From positions 1 to 64,000 of the forward strand of contig DETD01000013.1 of assembly GCA_002362105.1 (NCBI GenBank): 64,000 nt of DNA. Reading direction: 5' to 3'. Below, piece after piece: positions 1 to 10,200 of this stretch (within the stretch, counting starts at the first letter, position 1; every line of letters begins with the position of its first letter). The DNA comes from Bacteroidales bacterium UBA3297. Lineage in GTDB: Bacteria; Bacteroidota; Bacteroidia; Bacteroidales; Paludibacteraceae. The translations under genes were made by a program, and so were the position numbers. The notes below the pieces were generated by a model. That model saw only the letters and a program-made list of their open reading frames with translations, made no database searches and was not told the origin of the DNA.

Positions 1-3000
1 AGAGTTCCGCAACATCTATTAAAGACTCTTCAACTTTATCCTCATAAATACCATTTAGCCAATCAGAAGGCCTCATTGCTCGACCGTTCAACACCAGTTC
101 CCTTATTTTGCTAATTCTGAGCGTATCCTCAAAGATATCCGTTTCTAATTCCGATTTTAGAACAGTCGTTTCCGACAAATCGAAAATGACAGACAAATCC
201 TGTCTTGTATACCCACTAGCAATACGCCATCTGGTTGCCAGATAATTTCTGAAAGTGTCAGGATAGCTACTAAGATACAGATACTCGCTAGCACTGACCG
301 ACAATTCGCCCAACGAACATCTCACATCCTCCTGCGTATTTTCCGCATCTGTTGTCCTTATAACAAAAAGAATGCTATCCATACTGCCTATATATTCTAA
401 TACAAGGGAATCGATAGCAGGACTTGCTATCGACAATGGCTTGTCAACTGTAGACTTCTCAGGAAGTAGGACACCCGCCTTATACGAGACGACGACCTTT
501 TCCAATGGTGATTTCAAGACTTCAGGCTCAGGCAATGTTCCTTTACCTTCAGACAGGAACTTGTTAAGTACGTAATAAGTAGGCTTGTCTCCCATCACCA
601 AACGGTGAACCCCCTCTGAGAGGAGCAAGTCATTTAAAGCGTCATAAGCATCTGCCATTCTCTCAACTATTCTAAAAATAGCCTTTACATGTTCTATATT
701 GACCATCTCATTTTCGAGAACATCCACCCATTCGATGCCACTGTTTTTTTCCACATACCTCTTCAACAACCAATCGGAAACACTTCCATCATAATTCCAT
801 TGGTTGAGAAATGTGTTTAACAGGGCTTCTCCGTTTACAACCTGCATAGTGTAATCGTTAGCCCTGGAATCTTCATTCGCAGCCTCTAAATCGATGGTTA
901 AAGGGAACATTTTCCTGAAAGAATAGATGTATTGGTCCAAATCTTCAGCGTCGTCATGCATATAACGCTCGAAATCGACACCCAACACTACGGCAAGAGA
1001 CATTCCCGATTTAATGCCATCTACCAGTTTCAATGCTTGACGCACTCTCATCGACGACAGATTGACACAGATGTGCGTGTCGTTATCCCTTTTACTGTTT
1101 TTCAGATATGCGCTTCGGAGCACAGCCGCTGTAATTGCATGCTGAATTGAAGGTGCTACAACATAATGCCCCATGTCATCACCTGTATTCCTATAAATTT
1201 TAGATTTGCCAATTTCGTGCTGCAACTGCATCTGATCAACAATTCTGTCGGTAGCTGGAATTTCCTCTCTAGTGTTTTCCTTAAGGTTAAACACCCATCC
1301 GTAGGCACCAACACACGGTAGTTTTTCACGTCCTGAGTATATCTTGTACAATATGGCCGTAAACCAAGCGTCCAACCTATAAGTGAACGTGTCAAAAAAA
1401 GAACTCACTTGCAGAACAGCCTGTTCTCTTTCCAGTTTGTACTGCTCTTCCAGTTTTTTCACCAAATCTTCAATAGAGCCTTCCACATATACGTCGTCAA
1501 TTCCCTGTGCTCCGAAATAATCGAGGTCCGACATTTGGTTTATGTATTGAGCTCCGCTCAGTTTTGGTCTATTTAACGGAATAAACGGCGAGTGCAAATA
1601 ACTACGTTCAACAAAACTAACAGAATGAGGAGTTTGACCAACCATTTCCAAATAGGACGCCTCCGGATTCTCGTACGATTTAATTGCATCAATATTTTTA
1701 ACTCTTCTCTTCCTTATTTCCTTCCATTTCACACAAAGGAGAATCAACTGTTCCAACAAACCCTTCAAACGTCTTTCCTCATCTGTTTTAGCATATTTTT
1801 CCAGTTCCTCACGAAGTTTGACATAGTTAGTCACAGGCTGTATTCCGTAAGGAAGACTATCGACACACAACGTTGGTAAAGTTCCAAACGGCCTGATATA
1901 ACTGCTTGCAAAACCACCTACATAGTTAAGCATTTGGCAAACTTCCGGCTTTTCCCTTATTTCTTTAGGCAAGGTTAATACATATTCGTCCCATAAAAAA
2001 GCAAATACTTGTTTCGTTTGGTCAGAGATGTTTTCATTGTATTGGACAACTCTTCCCCAACAGTTGTCATAGTCCATTCCTAAAAACTCTGACATTTTAT
2101 AAGTATCGTACCTTTTATAGTCCTTCTTTCCGTTAGTCTCTAGCTTATAAGCACCATTTACCTCCACTTCGTAACGCCGTCTTTTGATCTCTTCCTCGGT
2201 TAACGAAGTTGCCTTTGGGCCGCCTTCTACTATATTAGTTGGGTGTCCCGCCCTTAAAAGTTCCAAGCCTGTTGACGCATAGTTATGCCCTATAAACAGA
2301 TTTTCGAGGATAGACGGATTTTCATACGAAGACTGGTTAATACCTAAAACGTATATATATCTAAAGGCGCATACATCTTCATCAATAGGAACAGTTATAG
2401 CCATACCTGACTTTTCAGCCTGCTCGTAATCAAACATCCACGAAAGACCTCCGTCAACTTTCAAATCGCCCTGTTCCGTAATCTTCACCTCTTCATTGAG
2501 ATCCTTTTTATTCAAATCGAAAGCTACCTGTAAATCCTTTTTAACAGGATTCCCATACGCATACACCAAATCTTCCTTATTTTCATTATCAATTTCACCA
2601 ATAAAGTAAAACCTGTCGGGAAGTGTATTGGTAACAGGTAAATCAATATGGTCCTCTTCTCTAACATCCTGTTTGGTAAATATTTCATATTTACTGTCAA
2701 TCAAGTACATTTTTACCAAATCTTCTAATGATACTCGTTTCGACTCAAATTCATCAAGAAAGGACTTCACATCTTTTATAAAACCAACAAGAAGGGTATA
2801 ATCAATATCCCATAGTTCCAATTTCCTGCTATTGTGACCATACATTCCCGGGTACTGCTGATAAAAATCAAATACAGACTCTAATTTTCTTTTTAAATAC
2901 CGGACAGTTTCCACCACCCTATCATAAATATAGTCGACAACAAGTTCACATGACGACAGGTCTGTACTTACTTGGAACAGCAACATACGCAGAGTTTTAA

Positions 3001-3529
3001 TATGCGTGCGCATATCATATTCCAATTTATACTCGCCAGTTTCAGTTATCTTTTTTTTCTCAGAAAGAACAATCTGCGATATGTCCTCGTAAATTTTATT
3101 ACAATTTTCAAAAACCGAATCAATTTCCCCATATGGTCTTCTATAGAACAAACGACCACCCTTTTTAAAATCGTTGATACCTTTTGGTTTCAAACACCTG
3201 CAAATCCATGCGGCCCTGCTTACTGAATATTTTCTGCAAAGCACCTCCCATGCCTCGTATTCCCGCTCTTCGTTGCCACTTGCAATATACCACTGCAACC
3301 AGAAAAAACGTCCAGCTTCAACCTCCGAGGGAGACAGTTTTTCCGTATGATAGTCAAACATAACTTCATCAGGAAAAATTCTGACACATAGTTGTTTCTT
3401 ATTTGATTTATGTCTGAAATGCGTTTCTATTCTTACAGGGAACAACATTACCGGCACATCTTTTGAAAGAGATGCCAATTCCCTCTCGAACAATTCTCTA
3501 ACTTTACGCTCTTGTGCTTGAAAATTCAT
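1..3529 (-). CDS. Giant conserved protein of unknown function, C-terminus beyond window (partial)
   Basis: The frame is open from an ATG at 3529 to the window edge, so about 1,176 residues are visible and the 3' end is missing. It has no signal peptide or membrane segment. The N-terminus is charged and helical, and aromatic-rich stretches (repeated Tyr/Trp) follow. The most recognisable block, around residues 785-870, reads like 'APSIQHAITAAVLRS' followed by 'RVRQALKLVDGIKSG' and 'LGVDFERYMHD'. I recall this pattern from large hypothetical proteins of many phyla that sit beside DUF6603 proteins; that recollection is unverified. The start overlaps the upstream gene's end by 26 nt, so the two are translationally coupled. 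It is the third gene of a three-gene operon. Function unknown; a scaffold or enzyme-like cytosolic giant are both possible. Confidence 0.85.
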   Translation of the reverse strand, partial: MNFQAQERKVRELFERELASLSKDVPVMLFPVRIETHFRHKSNKKQLCVRIFPDEVMFDYHTEKLSPSEVEAGRFFWLQWYIASGNEEREYEAWEVLCRKYSVSRAAWICRCLKPKGINDFKKGGRLFYRRPYGEIDSVFENCNKIYEDISQIVLSEKKKITETGEYKLEYDMRTHIKTLRMLLFQVSTDLSSCELVVDYIYDRVVETVRYLKRKLESVFDFYQQYPGMYGHNSRKLELWDIDYTLLVGFIKDVKSFLDEFESKRVSLEDLVKMYLIDSKYEIFTKQDVREEDHIDLPVTNTLPDRFYFIGEIDNENKEDLVYAYGNPVKKDLQVAFDLNKKDLNEEVKITEQGDLKVDGGLSWMFDYEQAEKSGMAITVPIDEDVCAFRYIYVLGINQSSYENPSILENLFIGHNYASTGLELLRAGHPTNIVEGGPKATSLTEEEIKRRRYEVEVNGAYKLETNGKKDYKRYDTYKMSEFLGMDYDNCWGRVVQYNENISDQTKQVFAFLWDEYVLTLPKEIREKPEVCQMLNYVGGFASSYIRPFGTLPTLCVDSLPYGIQPVTNYVKLREELEKYAKTDEERRLKGLLEQLILLCVKWKEIRKRRVKNIDAIKSYENPEASYLEMVGQTPHSVSFVERSYLHSPFIPLNRPKLSGAQYINQMSDLDYFGAQGIDDVYVEGSIEDLVKKLEEQYKLEREQAVLQVSSFFDTFTYRLDAWFTAILYKIYSGREKLPCVGAYGWVFNLKENTREEIPATDRIVDQMQLQHEIGKSKIYRNTGDDMGHYVVAPSIQHAITAAVLRSAYLKNSKRDNDTHICVNLSSMRVRQALKLVDGIKSGMSLAVVLGVDFERYMHDDAEDLDQYIYSFRKMFPLTIDLEAANEDSRANDYTMQVVNGEALLNTFLNQWNYDGSVSDWLLKRYVEKNSGIEWVDVLENEMVNIEHVKAIFRIVERMADAYDALNDLLLSEGVHRLVMGDKPTYYVLNKFLSEGKGTLPEPEVLKSPLEKVVVSYKAGVLLPEKSTVDKPLSIASPAIDSLVLEYIGSMDSILFVIRTTDAENTQEDVRCSLGELSVSASEYLYLSSYPDTFRNYLATRWRIASGYTRQDLSVIFDLSETTVLKSELETDIFEDTLRISKIRELVLNGRAMRPSDWLNGIYEDKVEESLIDVAEL

Positions 3530-6500
3530 CTGTTTCCGTATATGTTTTTTTAACAATTGACATAGGGTGTTTTCCAAAAATTACCGGTTTAACCGCCATA
3601 ATCCCGTTTTTTACCAAATACCGGCAATCTTCCTTCTCTGTTTTTTTATCAATATGTTTAAAATCAGAGTTTTCTGCGTCTTGCTCAAACATGAGCATAT
3701 ATCCGTAATCTTGTTTTGCAGGATTACCTATCACTTCCGAAGGCTTTATCTTGAAGCCAACCACATAAATATCTTTTTTCAAGAACGCTTGAACTACAGG
3801 CTCAACCTTTTCTTCTTTTACAAGTTCCAAATTTCCATCCGTCCCCCTTTGCGTCCTTTGTAGATAAATGCGGGTTTCAGGGTATACCTTCATCAGCTCG
3901 CCTTTAATAATAAATTGAAGAAGGTCCGATTTCTCTGACATGTGGTTCTCTCCCAATTTACCTTTCCATTGATGCAGGTTTTCCACATCAAAGTACGTGT
4001 TTTTCCGAACAGATTCTGGGTCAACATCGCAATCCCAAAACTTTCTGAAATAGGATCCCCTTTGGTCTGTTGGGTATTCCCTCCATAATAGTTCTTTCCC
4101 CATTTCAGTATTCATCCCGCACAAAAAGGCCTCAACAAAAGCCCCATTGTTAGCAAACATACTTATTGAATCGGCAGGTAACTCATCAATACAAGCTAAC
4201 AAAAACTTATCTGACAATTCTTGCAGATAGTAACATGTCGGCTCAGGGAATTGGGGATGTGCCATTATAGGGTACTTAGTCGACAATAAGCCTTTCAAAT
4301 AGTCTGCTTGACTATAATTCCCATAATAGGTTGTTATCGCGTTTTCCATTTTTTCCTTTATGGACGCCTTGAGCATATCAGATTGAAGACCATCTATTTC
4401 TCCATCAGTATCTACCGCATTTGGCTTTTCCTCGTTTTCAAACGATTTCAGAGAATTAACGACATTTTCAAAATCGAAAAAGCATTTTAATTCGTTATTA
4501 TAGTTCTTTAATGTTCTACAAAATGTTTTATAGTCCTCGAAACTATCAATAACTTGAACATATTTTTCATTGATAGCCTCAGGATAAATAATAACGTTAT
4601 CTGGCGTATACAACAGATAATTAACCACCATCTCTTGATACGATTTGTATAAATCCCTTAATTCTTCGGAAGCCTTCTCGTACGCATTCGAAGAATGCAA
4701 TAAACCACACGCACTATATTTTCCAGTACTAATACGATATAAATTATTCCATTCACTAAACACTTGATAATAATTAGTAACATAAAACTCTGGCATATAG
4801 CATGCGTCGGAAATTCTTGCAATAGATTCGTGACGGTCCCCCCTGTAACCGCGGTATACTGTATAATACATCTTAGGATTGTATACACCATTTTCTGTTA
4901 TCATTCTATGCAACCCATTTATTTTTCGCTCTATGTTATCTTCGAAAATGTAGTTCTTTAAGAATATAACATTGTTAGAGAAATCATTATTCTTCTCACA
5001 CGCCAAACTATATAACTTCTGAATTGAAAAAACATACATATAGCAATGTCTGTCGCTCTCCGTATATTTCGCGATTCTTATTCGGGTAATCGGTTTATCT
5101 TCCCCAAAAATTTTCACATATTCAGAATCTGGAATACCAACGACATCGTTTTCTTGTATAAAGCCGCTATAACTATAATGTATGAAATCAAAGGAACCCT
5201 CATTTTCACCTCTATCTATAACAGATTTGATTGTATCTTCTTTATCTACCGTAGAGCCTATACACACATTGTTAATTCCCCCACATAAGACAAACAATTC
5301 CATTACCCTGTAAATTTCCAGAGGATCGTTAAATAACTCCCTTGAAAAATGATTCTTCAAAAAAGATAAATATCTATAAAAACGATTACTTCCATAACTC
5401 GTATACCGTTTTATATTGCGATAAAACTTGTCATTTTCAATACTAATAAAATCGCCAATTACATTGTCAAAAGAATGAGCGACAACCCTACTAAAAATCT
5501 CTTTACAAACGTTATTCAAATTGTCGGTTGTCGGCATTAGTCCGAACATTGGCTCTTTTTGTCTGAATATTTGTTTTTCAGCTATATTCTCCGTTACACT
5601 TGTCAAGTCTAACGAATTTGTCAATTTTGAGATATTTTCGGTCAGACAACGGAATGAAGCAGAAGCAAAACTTTGTGGAATTTTTTCCTCCTCCATTATG
5701 GAAGATATTGTAGGACTATCTTTTTTCTTTCTAGTCTTCCTCATAGAAGGCAGGTTTACCATCATCCTTGCGAGCACACGTTTTTTGCTCATACCCGGCT
5801 GTCTGTTCTCCTTTACACGTTTTGTCTGAAGAAATTTCAGATTTTTTCCTTTAATACTATTGTCAACTTTTGAAGATAGGTTCATATTATGAAGCAGGGA
5901 ATTCTGTTGTTTGACCAACTCAACCTGCCGCCATGCCCTACTAACAAATTCCTCTTGATTTATTTGCACAACTTTCTTGCCCAAACCAGCTGCAGCCCTA
6001 TAGCAAACATCAAGATTTACATCTGTAAACCATTGTTTTCCATCAACATCCAAACCAGTAGCCATAATATGTTTAGCCCCATATGCAGGTGGGACTACCC
6101 ACGGGTCGTCTTTTTCGCTTTCATTAGTTCCCTCAATTGAGTCTATATTTTCACCAAACACCGGATTCTTGGAAATCAAATCACGCAGTCTTTCATAAAG
6201 TAAAGACTCTTCTTTTTTTTCTTTATCGGGGAATGGCTCATCAATATGAAATACGCTCTTTGTCGCCACTGGCATTTTAACAATGCTTCTTGGTCGCACG
6301 TCCTTATCTGTATACAATTGATCAAAATCGAGTCCTTCCCCCATCCTTGAAACATCGATTTGCAAACTATCATTTAGAGAACTTGCCGCACTTAATTTTC
6401 TCACAAGAGACTCGAAACTACCTCCTCCAGCAGTGAACTTCCAATGGAAATAACACGGGAAAACAAACGGATTGACATGCTCAGAGACCTGACTTGCATA

Positions 6501-7229
6501 CGACTTTTCCCATGCCGACTTTTGGGCCTTCACGTTCTCGATTTCCTCGTCAGGACGACCAATACCACGAAGACGCCCCACTTCAAATGAAGGTATAAGT
6601 AATGCAACATATTCTTTATTTTCTGCCATCCTTTTTTCTGGCATTATGTCGGTAAAAGCCACCAAACGGCAAAATTCGGCTTTATCTTTAGAGAAACCTT
6701 GGGCATGAGCCGCACAATCTATTCTCGAAGGATCAGGAAAAATTTCAGCATACTCTCTTTCCGATATACTAAACGAAACAACGAAAGTACCTCCTGCCGC
6801 CTTTGTTATATTGCATTTGTCTACTTCACATACAATAAGGGCTAGCCATGGACGAAGTCGGCCGGCACATACGGAAGCCGGTGTATAACGCCACAAGAAA
6901 TCTGGTTCTGTGAATTCGATATAGGGTAAGTATTCATTAGCAAAGCCTGAAAAACCATCTTCCGGTCTTACTAATTTAATGGCTTTTTCGTTTATTTTCA
7001 AAACATCACCAGGACCAGTCAAAGATATAGACTTCGTTTCAGACAAGATCTTGTTTGCGTTTTCCAAATTCTGTGCATTAACACTTGAAGCCTTTATATT
7101 AGTGGTTAGATTTATTTTAGGTCTTAACAAAACATCACCACACCCCTCCCCTAAAGTGTCTACTTCTGATATTTTGTTACTAATTCCCTTCCTAACCCAT
7201 GGGAAATAATATGCGTATTCCAATTCCAT
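3504..7229 (-). CDS. Giant conserved protein of unknown function (1,241 aa), DUF6603-operon partner
   Basis: I chose the ATG at 7229, 4 nt after the upstream stop codon, over an in-frame start 39 nt further upstream that would overlap the previous gene. There is no signal peptide. Three blocks look conserved: residues 104-136 (an 'FLWRYTPAS ... RLRPWLALIVCE' pattern), 250-280 ('NPFVFPCYFHWKFTAGGG' then a Phe-Glu-Ser-Leu motif), and 375-440 ('DPWVVPPAYG', 'AAAGLGKKVVQ', 'QEEFVSRAW'). From memory these are hallmarks of a widespread uncharacterised family that co-occurs with DUF6603 proteins. Residues 450-520 are basic and low-complexity (many Lys/Arg), perhaps a linker. The C-terminal half is Tyr-rich with no recognised domain. 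The gene is AT-rich. It lies in the middle of an operon, and its end overlaps the next start by 26 nt. Function unknown. Confidence 0.88.
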   Translation of the reverse strand: MELEYAYYFPWVRKGISNKISEVDTLGEGCGDVLLRPKINLTTNIKASSVNAQNLENANKILSETKSISLTGPGDVLKINEKAIKLVRPEDGFSGFANEYLPYIEFTEPDFLWRYTPASVCAGRLRPWLALIVCEVDKCNITKAAGGTFVVSFSISEREYAEIFPDPSRIDCAAHAQGFSKDKAEFCRLVAFTDIMPEKRMAENKEYVALLIPSFEVGRLRGIGRPDEEIENVKAQKSAWEKSYASQVSEHVNPFVFPCYFHWKFTAGGGSFESLVRKLSAASSLNDSLQIDVSRMGEGLDFDQLYTDKDVRPRSIVKMPVATKSVFHIDEPFPDKEKKEESLLYERLRDLISKNPVFGENIDSIEGTNESEKDDPWVVPPAYGAKHIMATGLDVDGKQWFTDVNLDVCYRAAAGLGKKVVQINQEEFVSRAWRQVELVKQQNSLLHNMNLSSKVDNSIKGKNLKFLQTKRVKENRQPGMSKKRVLARMMVNLPSMRKTRKKKDSPTISSIMEEEKIPQSFASASFRCLTENISKLTNSLDLTSVTENIAEKQIFRQKEPMFGLMPTTDNLNNVCKEIFSRVVAHSFDNVIGDFISIENDKFYRNIKRYTSYGSNRFYRYLSFLKNHFSRELFNDPLEIYRVMELFVLCGGINNVCIGSTVDKEDTIKSVIDRGENEGSFDFIHYSYSGFIQENDVVGIPDSEYVKIFGEDKPITRIRIAKYTESDRHCYMYVFSIQKLYSLACEKNNDFSNNVIFLKNYIFEDNIERKINGLHRMITENGVYNPKMYYTVYRGYRGDRHESIARISDACYMPEFYVTNYYQVFSEWNNLYRISTGKYSACGLLHSSNAYEKASEELRDLYKSYQEMVVNYLLYTPDNVIIYPEAINEKYVQVIDSFEDYKTFCRTLKNYNNELKCFFDFENVVNSLKSFENEEKPNAVDTDGEIDGLQSDMLKASIKEKMENAITTYYGNYSQADYLKGLLSTKYPIMAHPQFPEPTCYYLQELSDKFLLACIDELPADSISMFANNGAFVEAFLCGMNTEMGKELLWREYPTDQRGSYFRKFWDCDVDPESVRKNTYFDVENLHQWKGKLGENHMSEKSDLLQFIIKGELMKVYPETRIYLQRTQRGTDGNLELVKEEKVEPVVQAFLKKDIYVVGFKIKPSEVIGNPAKQDYGYMLMFEQDAENSDFKHIDKKTEKEDCRYLVKNGIMAVKPVIFGKHPMSIVKKTYTETDEFSSTRA

Positions 7230-7233
7230 TTTA

Positions 7234-10200
7234 CTATTTCTGTTTTGCAAGATTATCTGTAATAGCACTAATCATCTGTTCATCAAGTTCCTTTATCAGA
7301 CACTTGAAACCAGACCTTGATCTTCTGTAAGAGGATCTACTCCTACACCGCTTACTATTATCATTGTTACTTACTACTGTTTCTGTTTTATCGTCATTCA
7401 GATAAGACTGCACTTCTTTCCAAGCCTCCGAATCTATATCTATATCATCCATAATAAGTCTTTTCTCATCTGGAACTTCTTTTACATCATCGCCATTCTT
7501 TAGGCCAAATCCTGCATTCAGACTAAAACCACTGTTCTTAGATACAAACGAGGCCTCTTTAAGTTTTTGGTCATTGTCTAATTTATGGATTAAACCAGGG
7601 GCAAACGAAGATTGTTCCATCTTGTACGTACACCCTTCCTGCCCACCATAACTGATATTAACAGAATCAGAGGAAGACAAAGGTTGGTCACCGACAAATA
7701 TTGAATCTATTTCAAAATTGTCATAATCACCAATTTGTTTTTCTCCATAGCACTCCATTTTTTCATCCAGAGGTAATACATCCTGTGAAAACCGGATTGT
7801 ATCTGATGGCTGTATAACTAAATCACCTGCCGATTTAGAAGCAAGCAACACCAAGTTTTCATCTTTATCGGAAGATATAGCCTTCCAATTTCTATTGTCG
7901 TCAAACTCTTTACTAAATAATGGAAGCAGATCCTGTTTCTCACGGTTGATACTCTCTTGCTTCTTACCCCAACTTACATTGAAGTGAGCCTTAATTTTGA
8001 ATATAATACGGAACGATGCCTCTCCTTTTGCCCTCCACTGCGCCGGGCCACTAAGTTCAAACGCAAGGTCGACAGACATAAGTTTAACACTTCCAACTTT
8101 TACAGCTACACCAGCTTTCACGCCAACCTTGAACATAAACGGCTTAAACTGGAACAAAGCATTGAAGACCAAGTACCCTGTTATTTTACATACAGCAAGA
8201 TTAATCTGCATATTTAATTCAGCACCAAACTGAACGGTATTGGAAGTTACCGCAAAATATGCCTCTAACTTCATCTTGACGATACTATAGTCCAAACTGA
8301 GCTGCATACGACGCAGATCAGGCAAGTTGAAACCTTCCTCTGGTTTATATTCAGGATGGAAACCACCAACAGAAAGTATAAACCCTTTTGTACTTCCTGC
8401 CCAATATATACGAATTGCCATATCGCCCTGTAAATCGATACCAACAATTTTGGAATCATATATTGAAGCATCAAAAAACAATCCCTTCGAAAGGTCGATT
8501 CCTCCAATAAAATTGACATTAATACAAATCAGGTTTTCCATTTTTTCTGCAACCCTGATCTGTATGTCACCTGCCACAACAGCTTTAAAAGGAAGAACCT
8601 GTATAAACAAACCTGCATTAATCTTAATTATCTCATTCCATTCGATTTTTGCCAGGAAGCCAAAAAAGCATGTGTCTTTAGACTCCGGATAGAATGCAGA
8701 TATGTTTGCAAGAACCTTGTCAAGATTTTGCTCCAGATTCTTCACAAAAAGTATAGATGATAAAGAACCATCATATACGGCCGCCCTCAATTTATCAATA
8801 TCCAAACTTCTGTTTATGCCTAACGAACCGCCTAATCCTGTCAGTGTAAAACCCATTCCCATAGGTAACCCAGGTTTCCATTCCACATTCAGCGCTCCCA
8901 TAAACGAGAAAGGGGAGGTTGTAAACAAGAAAAAGGCACTGACTCCGAATTTTTCCATTACCTCGAGCGAGCCAGCACCAAAGAACCAACCCTCATCTTT
9001 GTTCCATTCTACAGCACCAGCCCCCTTTACGCACTGCGTGTCGATAGCAATGGCCAACCCAGATGGATATTTGAAATTAGGAGACAAATCAAAGTCACCT
9101 AACTTACCCTTTTCATCCAATATATTACAAGAACAGCCCATGCCCAAATCAGAAAAAGATATGGAAAAGCCGCTGATTGTTGCAGAGAAAGAAGTGCTGA
9201 CCCTGGCAATTAAATCACCATCTCTGCCACCGATCTCAACACTTATGTTGCTGAATTTTATACCATTGTATTCTATTTCAGAAAATAATGGTATACTAAC
9301 AAAAAAACTTCCTCCTATGTTGAATCCACCACTAAGGCTGTACCCAACAGCAAGTTCCTCGAGCGTAATTTCTATATTTTTCTTTAGAATCGTATTGAAG
9401 AACTCGTTGAGTTCTTTGAGTTTAAGTGTCAGGCAAAGAACCTTTATTGCACCCGACACCCCGAAATCGAACCCTGGCACAATCACACCACCAACATTCC
9501 TGTTATAACCCAAATATAAGTTAAGCGGATAATTCTCAATTTTTAAAGAGGCTACCTTAGTATCAAAAACTTCAAGAGTATGTCCATTTTTCCGCTGGAA
9601 GGTAATTTCAGCATTTAACGAGACCGAGTCTCTGTCAGAAAAAGCTTCAACGCTAATATCATAGATTTTATCATTTGTATAAAAGAAGAAACCTGTTTTT
9701 CCATCGAAACCTCCATTAACTCCCTCGTTTGCTCCTACACCAGCGCATGCTATCAATTCGTGGTTTTCTCCCAACTGGAAATTTCCATTAGCCACAATTT
9801 TCACAATAGGGATTAAGTATAAACCATTCTTATCCACACCATTTATTTTCCGTTTGTTGACACAAGCAACAAGTTGGAACATGAACTCAAAATTATCGTT
9901 TTTATAATTACAGAGTTCAACCGCTAACATTTTGTTTTTAGTATCAAGCGAATATTTAGGCAGAGAAATATCAAAGTCAGGAATATTGATTATACCCTTC
10001 AAACTATTCTTTACACTATCAGGTATAAGTCTTAATAATTCAACGATGAATTTTAAGCCATCGCACCAACTACTAATGTTGTGTGAATCCGAAACAACCT
10101 TTAACAATTTATAAACCTTATCAATACTATCTTGAGTAAAAAGAGATACGATATCATCAGATACCGTAATAGGTTCTTCATCGCTAAAACAATCATCAGA

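Noticed and set aside
8702..9508. Long plus-strand ORF (268 codons) inside the DUF6603 gene
   Set aside because: It is antisense to a protein with clear DUF6603 motifs. Its product is Ser/Pro-rich without domains, as expected for a shadow frame.
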